A stretch of 63,009 nucleotides of DNA from Sphingopyxis sp. RIFCSPHIGHO2_12_FULL_65_19 (GTDB lineage Bacteria; Pseudomonadota; Alphaproteobacteria; Sphingomonadales; Sphingomonadaceae). The stretch covers positions 1 through 63,009 of the forward strand of contig NZ_MIAM01000056.1 in assembly GCF_001830555.1 (NCBI RefSeq), written 5' to 3'. Shown here piece after piece: positions 8,517 to 16,908 of this stretch. A model generated the notes under the pieces. The model worked only from the letters and a program-made list of their open reading frames with translations, made no database searches and had not been told where the DNA came from. The number at the start of each line of letters is the position of its first letter. Within the stretch, counting starts at the first letter, position 1. Both the position numbers and the translations under genes were made by a program.

Positions 8517-9943
8517 CAGGCGGCGAGTTTCCGTGCACGGATGAGATCAGCAACGAACATTACCCGCTCCTCAGCGGCGCGCTCGCGGTCGGGAAGCCGC
8601 AACAGGAAGGACGGATGGATCGTCGCGATCAATTTGCTGCCCCCTTCCAGTTCGTGCACCGCACCGCGCATCGACTTGATGCTCGCGCTCTTGCCCATCA
8701 CGCCGCGCAAGGCGCTGGCGCCCAATGTCACGATCATGTCGGGCTGAACGAACGCGCGTTCCTTGTCGAGCCACCAGCGACAGATGTCGATCTCGCCCGT
8801 CGTCGGATTCTGGTGGAGGCGGCGCTTGCCGCGCGGCTCGAACTTGAAATGCTTGACTGCGTTGGTCAGGAAAAGCCGCGCGCGGTCGAGCCCCGCTTCC
8901 TCCAGCGCCTCGCTCAGCAGCTGTCCCGCAGGGCCGACGAACGGCCGCCCCTGCAAATCTTCCTGATCGCCAGGCTGCTCGCCGACGAGCATGATCCGCG
9001 CGCGCTCCGGCCCCTCGCCCGCCACCCCCTGCGTCGCGTTGCAATAGAGCGGGCAGCGCGTGCAGCGGTCGACCGCGCGCGCCAGCTCGCCCAGCGTCTT
9101 TGCATCATCGTCGAGAGCCAATTCGTCAGGCACGCGCGTCCGCCATTTATCGGTCAACGGGTTCGCCAGAGAAACGGCCGCTTCGCGCATCCGTTCCACC
9201 CGCGCCTCGGCGCCCGCGAGCAACGGCGCGATATCTTGTGCTTCGGGCAAATTATGCCAGTATTTCTTCGGCATCTCGGCGCGCATCGCGTCGATCTTCA
9301 CCCGCGCGGGATTGAAGATTGCGCCATAATAGGTGCGCCACTGGTCCTCGACGACATCGCTGTCGGGCACGTCCTGCTTCATGCCGCCCGGACCATAAGC
9401 GAGCGTTTCATCGTGCCAGATCGCGCGCGCGTCGGGCGTCACGATCGCCCAATCCATCCCGTAAAAGCGCCGCTGGAAAAAGGGTGCGGTCAGCCGCAGG
9501 ATGCGGTGCGTCGGCTCGAACCACGCCGCGAAACGTTCGCGCCCTGCCTCCCCGCCGAGGCGGCGAAAGCGCACGAAGGCGTGCATCTTGTGCACGTCGC
9601 GGCGGATCGCCTTGTCCGCCCCCCGCAACCAGTCGACATCGCGGTCGGTCGTCCGCGCGAGCAACTGCCGGTCGCGCGCCGCGCGCCAGATGATGCGATA
9701 GAGCCGCGCGGGAACCTCCGGATCGCGGTGGCAGATGACGCGCTCGGCGATTTCTACGAGTTCGCGCGGCAGCGATGCTGCGCCTTGCCGCGTCGCCCCC
9801 GCCGCATCGCCGAACAAGGACGCGCCGTCTTCGCTCCCGCGCCAGCTCACCTCATCCGGAGGCACTCCGCCCGCGAGCAAGCCGCGCGCGGCCCGCCGCC
9901 ATTCGGCGAAATCGCCGGGGGCCTGAAGCACGACCTCCCTCAC
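8516..9943 (-). CDS. DUF4130 - UdgX fusion, uracil-DNA crosslinking protein
   Basis: The 475-aa protein joins an N-terminal DUF4130 domain (about residues 1-250) to a C-terminal uracil-DNA glycosylase superfamily domain (about 285-475). The latter has the family-4-like CTRCPLYC iron-sulfur cysteines, the GEQPGDQEDLQGRPFVGPAG active-site loop, and the R-loop KRRLH at about 373-377. In characterised UdgX the equivalent KRRIH histidine forms a covalent bond to uracil-bearing DNA, so a suicide-type uracil binder is expected. It overlaps the upstream radical SAM gene by four bases (ATGA). Known from family: the DUF4130/UdgX pairing; inferred: activity here. Confidence 0.92.
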   Translation of the reverse strand: MREVVLQAPGDFAEWRRAARGLLAGGVPPDEVSWRGSEDGASLFGDAAGATRQGAASLPRELVEIAERVICHRDPEVPARLYRIIWRAARDRQLLARTTDRDVDWLRGADKAIRRDVHKMHAFVRFRRLGGEAGRERFAAWFEPTHRILRLTAPFFQRRFYGMDWAIVTPDARAIWHDETLAYGPGGMKQDVPDSDVVEDQWRTYYGAIFNPARVKIDAMRAEMPKKYWHNLPEAQDIAPLLAGAEARVERMREAAVSLANPLTDKWRTRVPDELALDDDAKTLGELARAVDRCTRCPLYCNATQGVAGEGPERARIMLVGEQPGDQEDLQGRPFVGPAGQLLSEALEEAGLDRARLFLTNAVKHFKFEPRGKRRLHQNPTTGEIDICRWWLDKERAFVQPDMIVTLGASALRGVMGKSASIKSMRGAVHELEGGSKLIATIHPSFLLRLPDRERAAEERVMFVADLIRARKLAA

Positions 9944-11190
9944 AGCGCCAACGCCAATTGTTCGGGCGGCGGCGCAAAACGCGCCCGGAGGTCGGCGCTG
10001 TCGGTCAGCATTCCCGGCCGCCAGTCGGGCGTGACGATGAAGGGTAGCAGCTTTTTCACCGATGCGGTCAGTTTCGCGAGGTCCGTCAGCCGCAGCTTCG
10101 TGAGCCGCCGCCCCGCAACGATGCGGTCGACCGCGCGTGTGCCCAGCCCCGGCACGCGCAGCAACAGTTCGCGCGGCGCGCGGTTGATGTCGACCGGAAA
10201 CACCTCTCGCCGCTGGAGCGCCCAGGCGAGCTTGGGATCGATGCTGAGGTCGAGCATCCCGCCGTTCGCGCCCTCCATGATCTCGGCGCGCGCGAAGCCA
10301 TAGAAGCGCAGCAGCCAGTCCGCCTGATACAGCCGATGTTCGCGCATCAGGGGCGGGCGCACCGGCGGCAGGTCCTGGCTTGCGTCGGGGATGGGGCTGT
10401 ACGCCGAATAATAGACGCGGCGAAGCTGGTAGCCCGAATAGAGGTTCGTCGCGGTCTTCAAGATATCGTCGTCACGCGCCGCATCTGCCCCGACGATCAT
10501 CTGCGTCGATTGCCCCGCGGGCGCGAAGCGCGGCGGCTTCGCCTTGCCGATCAGCCGGCCCCTGGTTGCCTCGATCGCCTCCTCGGCGCCGACGCGCACC
10601 GACGCCATCGTCTTGCGGATCGTCTCCGGCTTTTTTTCGGGCGCGAAGCTTTGCAATCCCGCCTCGGTCGGCAGCTCGACATTGGTGGACAGCCGGTCGG
10701 CATACAGCCCCGCGAGCGCGATCAGCCCGGGATCGGCGCCCGCGATCGTTTTCAGGTGGATATAGCCGCCAAAGCGATGTTCTTCGCGCAAGATGCGCGC
10801 GACCTCGACCAACTGCTCCATCGTATAATCTTCGGACCGGATGATCCCCGACGACAGGAACAATCCCTCGATATAGTTGCGCTTGTAGAAATCGAGCGTC
10901 AGTCGCACGACCTCCTGCGGACTGAAGCGTGCACGCTCGACATTGCTCGACGCGCGATTGATGCAGAAACGACAATCATAGATGCAGAAATTCGTCAGCA
11001 GGATTTTGAGCAGCGATATGCACCGTCCGTCGGGGGCATAGCTGTGACATATCCCCATGCCTTCGGTTGATCCGATGCCCTTGCTTGCCACCGAATCGCG
11101 CTTCACCGTCCCCGACGAGGCGCAGGACGCGTCATATTTCGCCGCATCGGCCAGGATGCGCAGCTTTTCCAGAATCGGTTTGGCGGACAT
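9940..11190 (-). CDS. putative DNA modification/repair radical SAM protein
   Basis: A 416-aa radical S-adenosylmethionine protein of the type that accompanies DUF4130/UdgX. The cluster motif is Cys69-x3-Cys73-x2-Cys76 (CIYDCRFC). A C-terminal helix-hairpin-helix (LLRVPGLGTRAVDRIVAGRR) suggests DNA binding, as expected for a photoproduct-lyase-like repair enzyme. It is first in the operon radical SAM, DUF4130-UdgX, exonuclease, ligase; all junctions overlap. Substrate is unknown. Confidence 0.92.
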   Translation of the reverse strand: MSAKPILEKLRILADAAKYDASCASSGTVKRDSVASKGIGSTEGMGICHSYAPDGRCISLLKILLTNFCIYDCRFCINRASSNVERARFSPQEVVRLTLDFYKRNYIEGLFLSSGIIRSEDYTMEQLVEVARILREEHRFGGYIHLKTIAGADPGLIALAGLYADRLSTNVELPTEAGLQSFAPEKKPETIRKTMASVRVGAEEAIEATRGRLIGKAKPPRFAPAGQSTQMIVGADAARDDDILKTATNLYSGYQLRRVYYSAYSPIPDASQDLPPVRPPLMREHRLYQADWLLRFYGFARAEIMEGANGGMLDLSIDPKLAWALQRREVFPVDINRAPRELLLRVPGLGTRAVDRIVAGRRLTKLRLTDLAKLTASVKKLLPFIVTPDWRPGMLTDSADLRARFAPPPEQLALAL

Positions 11191-11240
11191 TCCTCATGGC
11201 TAGCACGAGAACATAAGAAGAACAATATTCTGAGCCAGGG

Positions 11241-12779
11241 TCAGGCCTCGCGCCACCGCGCGGGCATTGCGATTTCGCACACCAGCCCGCCCGGCTCCCA
11301 ACGGCGGTCGATCGTGCCGCCCAGATTGTTGCGGACGCTGCGTTCCATCAGCATGGTGCCAAAGCTGGTTCGGTCGGGCGCGGTTACCCCGCTGGCTCCC
11401 GTCTCGGTCCAGGTCAGCCGGAACATCCGCGGCTCGCTGCCTTCGGCATCCTGCGACCAGCGGACGTCGACGCTGCCGCCTTCGTTGGTCAACGCACCAT
11501 GTTTGACGGCATTGGTCGACAGTTCGTTAAAGGTCAGCGCCATTGCGACGAGCGCATTTTCGGGGAGCAGCAGGTCGGGCCCCGACCAGCGGATGCGCGG
11601 AAAGGCCGCCTCGACCTCGCGCATCAACGCATGCATCGAACCCGTCATGAAATTGGCGCCGAGCAGGACATTCTGCGCGCGGTTGAGCGCGTCGAGGCGG
11701 CTGTTGATCCGCTCGACATAATCGTCGACGTCGCGCGCAGCATGGCGAGTCAGCGAGATGATCGCGCTGACCGTCGCGAACAGGTTGCGCATCCGGTGGT
11801 GGAGTTCGCGCATCAGCAGATTGGCGTTTTCCTGCCGGCTCTTCTGTTCGGTGATGTCGATGCTGATCCCGGTCAGCCGCGCCTCGTCGAGCCTCACGTC
11901 CCAGTCGCCGCGCGAGGCAATCCACCGCACGCCGCGTTCGGGATGCTGGATACGATGTTCGACCGAATAAGGGTTGCCGCCGGCCCGCGATTCTTCGAGC
12001 GCGACGATCACCCGGTCGCGATCGTCTGCGGGTATCCGCGCCAGCACATCGTCAGCGGTGATCAACGCATGATCATAATCGGCCCCGAACAATTCGGCCA
12101 CGGCGCCGTGCCAGTGCATCCCGTTGGTGTTCGGGTCGAGTTGCCATGTCGCGATCCCCGAAAAGTCGAGTGCGCGTTCGAGCATCCGCTGCGCTTCGTC
12201 GCGCTCGGCGACAACGCGGTGCAGGTCGGCCTCCGCCATGATGATGCCGGCAAAATCTTCGAGCCGCTCCAATTCGGTGTCGCTCAAGCCCTCGCGTTCG
12301 TCGCGGTCGATCAGGCACAGCGTGCCGAGAATGGCGCCATTATAGGCGCGAAGCGGCACCCCGGCGTAAAAGCGGATATAGGGTTCGCCGGTGACCAGCG
12401 GATTGTCGTGGAAACGCGGATCGCCCAGCACGTCGGTGACGATGACCGGGCGATCTTCGGCAATGACATATTGGCAGAAACTCCAGTCCCGCGGCGTTTC
12501 ACGCGTGTCGAGGCCGTAGGAGGATTTGAACCACTGACGGCAATCGTCGACCAGCGACACAAGCGCGATCGGCACGCCGTAGAGATCCGCAACCATTTTG
12601 GTTACCCGGTCAAAACCAGCCTCCGGCGGGGTATCCATGATGCGATATTCGCGAAGCGTGTCGAGACGGCGCCGTTCGGCGCCTGACGCCCCATCGTCTC
12701 CGCCGTCCGCCAAGATCCACCCCTCGCTGCTGCGCGATGCCGCTGCATCGTTCCTGTCCCCGGGGCGCCGCTCTGCCAT
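11241..12779 (-). CDS. GAF-PAS-HWE sensor histidine kinase
   Basis: A 512-aa soluble kinase. It has a GAF domain at about residues 40-195 (FDRVTKMVADLYGVPIALVS), a PAS domain at about 200-312, then an HWE/HisKA_2 kinase with the RELHHRMRNLFATVSAI box (His328 the likely phosphoacceptor) and the NELSTNAVKHGAL ATP-binding N box. There are no membrane segments. ATG at 12779 has AGGGA upstream; the frame runs on to 13511 as antisense of phyR. It is divergent from phyR, and HWE/HisKA_2 kinases are the known phosphodonors of PhyR, so this is probably a PhyR kinase sensing an intracellular cue. Confidence 0.9.
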   Translation of the reverse strand: MAERRPGDRNDAAASRSSEGWILADGGDDGASGAERRRLDTLREYRIMDTPPEAGFDRVTKMVADLYGVPIALVSLVDDCRQWFKSSYGLDTRETPRDWSFCQYVIAEDRPVIVTDVLGDPRFHDNPLVTGEPYIRFYAGVPLRAYNGAILGTLCLIDRDEREGLSDTELERLEDFAGIIMAEADLHRVVAERDEAQRMLERALDFSGIATWQLDPNTNGMHWHGAVAELFGADYDHALITADDVLARIPADDRDRVIVALEESRAGGNPYSVEHRIQHPERGVRWIASRGDWDVRLDEARLTGISIDITEQKSRQENANLLMRELHHRMRNLFATVSAIISLTRHAARDVDDYVERINSRLDALNRAQNVLLGANFMTGSMHALMREVEAAFPRIRWSGPDLLLPENALVAMALTFNELSTNAVKHGALTNEGGSVDVRWSQDAEGSEPRMFRLTWTETGASGVTAPDRTSFGTMLMERSVRNNLGGTIDRRWEPGGLVCEIAMPARWREA

Positions 12780-12932
12780 GAAAATGGTCCCTAAAAAAGC
12801 ATCGTTGCTGCGTAGCAGGAAAGTGGTGATATTCCACTGACTTACATTGCAGCTCATCGCGTCCCGGCTGACTCTACGCATTGCGGCGCGACAAGTTGCA
12901 GCCCTTCGACGGGCTTTTCGGTGCGAAGGACG

Positions 12933-12958
12933 GGAACCGACCCACGCCGAAACGCGTA
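12933..12958 (+). promoter_or_regulatory. EcfG-type promoter of phyR
   Basis: GGAAC at 12933-12937, a 17-base spacer, then CGTA at 12955-12958. This matches the alphaproteobacterial general-stress consensus GGAAC-N16/17-CGTT except for the last base, and lies 28 bases before the phyR ATG. It implies positive autoregulation of the stress response. Confidence 0.65.
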
Positions 12959-12986
12959 TCACTCGTTCAAAGAGGGAGGACAATTG

Positions 12987-13781
12987 ATGACATTGGGTGA
13001 CGAAATTCGCGGGCACCTTCCCTATCTGCGACGCTACGCGCGCGCGTTGACGGGCAGCCAGCAGCATGGCGACAATTTCGTGCACACCACCCTCGAAGTG
13101 ATCGTCGCGGCGCCCGATGAATTTCACGACGGCAACGACACCCGCATCGACCTTTACCGCAATTTCCACCGCATCTGGGAAAGCGCCTACATCGACGATG
13201 GCGAAGGCAGCGACGATGGCGAGCATCCGCTTGTTCGCGCCGCCAACCAGCGCCTCGCGCAGATCACGCCGCTCGGTCGGCAGATATTGTTGCTCACCGC
13301 ACTCGAAGGCTTTTCGGTCGAAGAGGCCGGGCTGATCACCGGCACCGACAGCGCCACGGTCGAGACATTGCTGGCCGATGCCGTCGGCGACCTCGACCGC
13401 GAATCGCGCACATCCGTGCTGATCATCGAGGACGAACCGCTGATCGCCATGGAACTGGAACAGATTGTTCGCGACCTCGGCCACCGGGTTGCCGGCATCG
13501 CGACCACGCATGAAGACGCTGTCGCCGCTTTCGAGGCCACCGATGCCGGGCTGGTCCTGGCCGACATTCAGCTCGCCGACGGGTCATCGGGAATCGACGC
13601 GGTGCAGGACATATTGGCGATTGCGCCGGTGCCGGCGATTTTTATCACCGCCTTTCCCGAACGGCTGCTGACCGGCGGGCGGGTCGAACCGACTTTCCTG
13701 ATTTCAAAGCCGTTTCGCGAAAACACCGTGCGCGCGGCGATCAGCCAGAGCCTGCTCTTCACACCGCAGCTTGCGGCGTAA
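12987..13781 (+). CDS. phyR: PhyR anti-anti-sigma response regulator
   Basis: The master switch of the alphaproteobacterial general stress response. The 264-aa protein has an N-terminal sigma-like domain (about 1-135, LPYLRRYARALTGSQQ) and a C-terminal receiver domain with the acidic pair IIEDE, phosphoacceptor Asp193 in VLADIQLADG, and the conserved lysine in ISKPF (241). When phosphorylated, the sigma-like domain binds NepR and frees EcfG. AGGGAGGA precedes the ATG by a few bases. It is divergent from the HWE kinase and convergent with the second sigma factor gene; nepR-ecfG lies one gene away. Confidence 0.97.
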   Translation: MTLGDEIRGHLPYLRRYARALTGSQQHGDNFVHTTLEVIVAAPDEFHDGNDTRIDLYRNFHRIWESAYIDDGEGSDDGEHPLVRAANQRLAQITPLGRQILLLTALEGFSVEEAGLITGTDSATVETLLADAVGDLDRESRTSVLIIEDEPLIAMELEQIVRDLGHRVAGIATTHEDAVAAFEATDAGLVLADIQLADGSSGIDAVQDILAIAPVPAIFITAFPERLLTGGRVEPTFLISKPFRENTVRAAISQSLLFTPQLAA

Positions 13782-13833
13782 AATCTGATTGGCGGCACCA
13801 GCCCGCTCCCCGGCGAACGCCGGGCAAAAATGC

Positions 13834-14448
13834 TCAGTCCCCGGCCGACCCATTGGCGGTCAGCTGGTCGACATTGTCCATGATCGTGCGGAACGCCTCG
13901 CTCGACGGCACGACGTCGGCGCTGCGCCGCGGCATTTCGCCGCCGTCCAGCAACGCCTGGAGCGCCGCACGGCCGCGCGACACGCGGCTTTTCATGGTGC
14001 CGACCGCGCAGCCGCAGATGGCGGCGCCTTCTTCATAGGATAATTGCCCGGCGCCGATCAGCACCAGCGCCTCGCGCTGGTCAACGGGGAGCATCAGCAG
14101 CGCGCGCTGCACATCGGCGAGGTGCAGGCTGTCGTTCTGGTCGTCGGGCGCGACGAGCAGCCGCTCGGCCGCCATCTCGTCATATTCGGCAGTGAATTTC
14201 TTGCGCCGCATCTGCGACAGGAAACAATTGCGCAGGATGACGAAGGCCCAGCTTTTCATGCTGGCAGGGCCCGGCACATATTGCGCGCGCGCCTTCCACG
14301 CCTTCAGCATAGTTTCCTGCACCAAATCGTCGGCAAGGTCGGCGTTGCCGGTCAGGCTGCGTCCGAACGCGCGAAGATGCGGCAGCATGGCCGCCAATTC
14401 CTGCTTGAAGCTGGCGTCGTCGAGCGGTTGAGGCGTTACAATATTAAT
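13834..14448 (-). CDS. second EcfG-like ECF sigma factor, non-canonical start
   Basis: An ECF sigma factor paralogous to the EcfG at 15005. Region 2 shows HLRAFGRSLTGNADLADDL and MKSWAFVILRNCFLSQMRRKKF; region 4 shows LPVDQREALVLIGAGQLSYEE and GTMKSRVSRGRAAL. The first ordinary start is a TTG at 14397, but the frame upstream still matches the paralogue (DDASFKQELAAMLPHLRA beside SDSEFKTLLAGVIPHLRA), so the protein must begin earlier. No ATG, GTG or TTG exists between there and the in-frame stop at 14514. An ATT at 14448, seven bases after AAAGG, or the ATT at 14442, is the best candidate. Convergent with phyR; no EcfG promoter seen upstream. Confidence 0.85.
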   Translation of the reverse strand: MNIVTPQPLDDASFKQELAAMLPHLRAFGRSLTGNADLADDLVQETMLKAWKARAQYVPGPASMKSWAFVILRNCFLSQMRRKKFTAEYDEMAAERLLVAPDDQNDSLHLADVQRALLMLPVDQREALVLIGAGQLSYEEGAAICGCAVGTMKSRVSRGRAALQALLDGGEMPRRSADVVPSSEAFRTIMDNVDQLTANGSAGD

Positions 14449-14717
14449 ATTACGGCCTTTGTCTGAACGCCTGGCATCACTGGTCGGATACTGGCTTAGC
14501 GCGCTGTGATTTCATTGCAAGGGTGCCCGTCGACTAACGAACGAGCGCCGACGGCGGGGCGACGACGACAGACGGCTTCACGGTCGGCACAAGAAGGTAA
14601 ATGGTCACGCTCCGGCTGTCGGCCCTATGGCCGCCATGATGTGACCCCTCACATCGCCCTGATTAGGCCCGCTGTGGCTTCTTGGCAACGCGTTCGTCGC
14701 AAAAAACAAGCTGTGCG
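14449..14717. other. divergent gap between the two sigma operons
   Basis: About 270 bases separate the second sigma gene (minus) from the nepR promoter (plus). No gene or repeat is visible. TTGCAATGAA around 14510-14520 on the minus strand could be a weak -35 element for the sigma gene, but no convincing -10 follows. Confidence 0.4.
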
Positions 14718-14742
14718 GGAACCCGAAGCCATCTTCCTCGTT
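14718..14742 (+). promoter_or_regulatory. EcfG-type promoter of nepR-ecfG
   Basis: GGAAC at 14718-14722, a 16-base spacer, then CGTT at 14739-14742: an exact match to the general-stress consensus. The -10 ends only eight bases before the nepR ATG, so the transcript should start at or within a base or two of that ATG. Confidence 0.85.
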
Positions 14743-14750
14743 GCTTCGGC

Positions 14751-15005
14751 ATGGCTACGCAAGGCAACAACAGGAGCAACGGCAAAGACGGCCCGCCCCC
14801 CACGGCGGAGGCGCCGCGCCGCTCGCAAGGCAGCTTCCCCGGCACGAACGGCGACGAGTGGCACCGCACGCTGACAGGGCGGCAGTCGCCCGAGCCGGTC
14901 AGCGCGAAATTGCGCATGATCTACGGCAATATCGTCGCCGAACAATTGCCCGACAACATGCTCGATCTTCTTTCCCAGCTCGATCAGAAAAGCCCGAAGC
15001 AATAA
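14751..15005 (+). CDS. nepR: NepR anti-sigma factor
   Basis: An 84-aa anti-sigma factor that holds EcfG inactive until phosphorylated PhyR titrates it. The diagnostic region is near the C-terminus: EPVSAKLRMIYGNIVAEQLP followed by DNMLDLLSQLDQ; the first half is polar and disordered. ATG at 14751 has no ribosome-binding site and lies at the expected transcription start of its EcfG promoter, so the message is probably leaderless. The upstream in-frame TTG at 14682 lies before the promoter and is unlikely. The stop overlaps the ecfG start as TAATG, indicating coupled synthesis of sigma and anti-sigma. Confidence 0.93.
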   Translation: MATQGNNRSNGKDGPPPTAEAPRRSQGSFPGTNGDEWHRTLTGRQSPEPVSAKLRMIYGNIVAEQLPDNMLDLLSQLDQKSPKQ

Positions 15006-15637
15006 TGACCGAAATCCCCGCTGCGTCGCAGCCGCAGGCCGACACCCTGTCGGACAGCGAATTCAAGACGCTGCTGGCCGGCGTCATTCCGCATTTGCGC
15101 GCTTATGGCCGCAGCCTGTCGGGCAATCCCGACCTGGCCGACGACCTGACGCAGGACACGATGGTCAAGGCGTGGGCGTCGCGCGAGCGGTTCGAGCGCG
15201 GGACGTCGATCAAGGCATGGACCTTTGTCATCCTGCGCAACACCTTCCTGTCGCAAATGCGCCGCAACAAGTTCGTCGGCGAATATGACGAAACGGCGGT
15301 CGAACGCACCATGTCCACCCCCGCAAGCCAGGAGGACAGCGGCGAGATGGCCGACCTCCAGCGCGGATTGATGGAATTGCCCCAGGACCAGCGCGAGGCG
15401 CTGATCCTCGTCGGCGCGGGCGGGATGTCCTATGAAGAAGCGGCGAGCATCTGCGACTGTGCGCTTGGCACGATGAAAAGCCGCGTGTCGCGCGCGCGCG
15501 CCGCGCTCGAAGAGATTATGAATAGCGGCCAGTTTTCCCAAAAGCGCGCCGACGCCCCGCCCGCAAGCGAGGCGGTCGATGCCATCATGGACAGCGTCGA
15601 GACGATCACCGCGCGGCGCGAAGCGGCGAGCCGCTGA
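15005..15637 (+). CDS. ecfG: EcfG general stress sigma factor
   Basis: A 210-aa ECF sigma factor directing RNA polymerase to GGAAC/CGTT promoters. Region 2 is IPHLRAYGRSLSGNPDLADD with IKAWTFVILRNTFLSQMRR; region 4 is LPQDQREALILVGAGGMSYEE with the helix-turn-helix GTMKSRVSRARAALEE. It shares one base with nepR. It is probably autoregulated through the promoter at 14718. Its close relative at 13834 suggests a duplicated sigma factor whose partner differs mainly in the N-terminus and tail. Confidence 0.95.
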   Translation: MTEIPAASQPQADTLSDSEFKTLLAGVIPHLRAYGRSLSGNPDLADDLTQDTMVKAWASRERFERGTSIKAWTFVILRNTFLSQMRRNKFVGEYDETAVERTMSTPASQEDSGEMADLQRGLMELPQDQREALILVGAGGMSYEEAASICDCALGTMKSRVSRARAALEEIMNSGQFSQKRADAPPASEAVDAIMDSVETITARREAASR

Positions 15638-15719
15638 AGGCGCCAAGCCCCTCGACTTTACAGCGCCGACGCGCCAGATTGCAGGTATTCCTCTTCCCAG
15701 CCAAGCGAGCCCCTGCCCG

Positions 15720-16898
15720 ATGACAAACCTGCCCCATCTCGCCCTGATCGCCGCACTTTCACTCGCCGCCTGTTCGGTCGCGCCGACCTCGACCGAGGCC
15801 GCGCCCGCCGACGCCGCCAAGCTCGACGCATCGGGCGATCACCCGGCGACCCCACTTGCCGACGCGCCCTTCACGGTCAAAGAAATCGCCAGCTTCGACG
15901 AACCCTGGGCCATGACCTTTGTCCCCGGCACGCGCGCCGCGCTGGTCACCGAACGATCGGGCAAGCTGAAGCTGTGGCAGGAAAGCGGCCCGACGCTCGA
16001 CGTCGCGGGGGTTCCCGCGGTTGCTTATGGCGGCCAGGGCGGGCTGGGCGACGTGATCGTCGCGCCCGATTTCGCGACCAGCGGAACCGTTTACCTGAGC
16101 TGGGCCGAAGCCGGGCCGGACAAGACTTATGGCGCAGTCGTTGGCAAGGCGACGCTCAAACAAGGGGCAGCCCCGTCGCTGGAAGGGCTCCAGATCATTT
16201 GGAAACAGGAGCCGAAAGTCACCGGACAGGGCCATTATTCGCACCGCCTGACCTTCTCGCCCGACGGCAAATATCTGTTCATCGGGTCGGGCGAGCGCCA
16301 GAAATTCACCCCGGCACAGGATATGACCGCCAATTTGGGCAAGGTCTTGCGCCTCAATCCCGACGGCAGCGTTCCCGCCGACAATCCCTTCGTCAGCGAA
16401 GGCGGGGTCACCGCCCAAATCTGGTCGCTCGGCCACCGCAATATCCTCGGCCTGACGTTCGATGGCACCGGCAAGCTGTGGAACCAGGAAATGGGTCCGA
16501 AGGGCGGCGACGAGGTCAATCTGGTCGAGGCCAAGGCCAATTACGGCTATCCCATTGTGTCGAACGGCGACCATTATGATGGGCGGGATATTCCCGACCA
16601 TCCGACGCGCCCCGAATTTGCGGCGCCGAAACTGTGGTGGAACCCCGCAATCTCCCCCGGCGGGCTCGCCTGGTACGGCGGCGACCTGTATCCGGGCTGG
16701 AAGAACAGCCTGTTGATGGGCGCTTTGTCGGGAGAAGGTCTGATCCGCATGGCCGTGGATGGCGACCGGCTTCACAAATCCGACCGATGGGATTTCGGCA
16801 CCCGCATCCGCGAGGTCGAGGTGCGCGACGACGGCTCGGTCTGGCTGCTCACCGACGGCGACGACGGAAAGCTGGTGAAGCTGATTCCGAAACGGTAA
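15720..16898 (+). CDS. PQQ-dependent aldose sugar dehydrogenase family lipoprotein
   Basis: A 392-aa beta-propeller of the soluble glucose/aldose dehydrogenase (GSDH/YliI) family. The N-terminus is a lipoprotein signal ending LAAC, so it is anchored in the periplasm. Propeller features include EPWAMTFVPG, YGGQGGLGDVIVAPDF, GQGHYSHRLTFSPDG, SLGHRNILGL and the C-terminal IREVEVRDDGSVWLLTDGDDG blade. It would oxidise the C1 of sugars using PQQ and pass electrons to the respiratory chain. ATG at 15720; the frame upstream to 15579 overlaps ecfG and is not used. The next gene begins 10 bases later. Confidence 0.9.
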   Translation: MTNLPHLALIAALSLAACSVAPTSTEAAPADAAKLDASGDHPATPLADAPFTVKEIASFDEPWAMTFVPGTRAALVTERSGKLKLWQESGPTLDVAGVPAVAYGGQGGLGDVIVAPDFATSGTVYLSWAEAGPDKTYGAVVGKATLKQGAAPSLEGLQIIWKQEPKVTGQGHYSHRLTFSPDGKYLFIGSGERQKFTPAQDMTANLGKVLRLNPDGSVPADNPFVSEGGVTAQIWSLGHRNILGLTFDGTGKLWNQEMGPKGGDEVNLVEAKANYGYPIVSNGDHYDGRDIPDHPTRPEFAAPKLWWNPAISPGGLAWYGGDLYPGWKNSLLMGALSGEGLIRMAVDGDRLHKSDRWDFGTRIREVEVRDDGSVWLLTDGDDGKLVKLIPKR

Positions 16899-16908
16899 GG
16901 GCGGCCGC

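Noticed and set aside
11241..13511. Extending the HWE kinase to 756 aa
   Set aside because: The extra N-terminus is antisense to phyR and lacks conserved domains; the ATG at 12779 with AGGGA upstream fits the family length.
13809..13824. CCCGGCG-AA-CGCCGGG palindrome after phyR as a terminator
   Set aside because: No T-run follows on either strand; it is more likely a degenerate half of the REP-like repeats.
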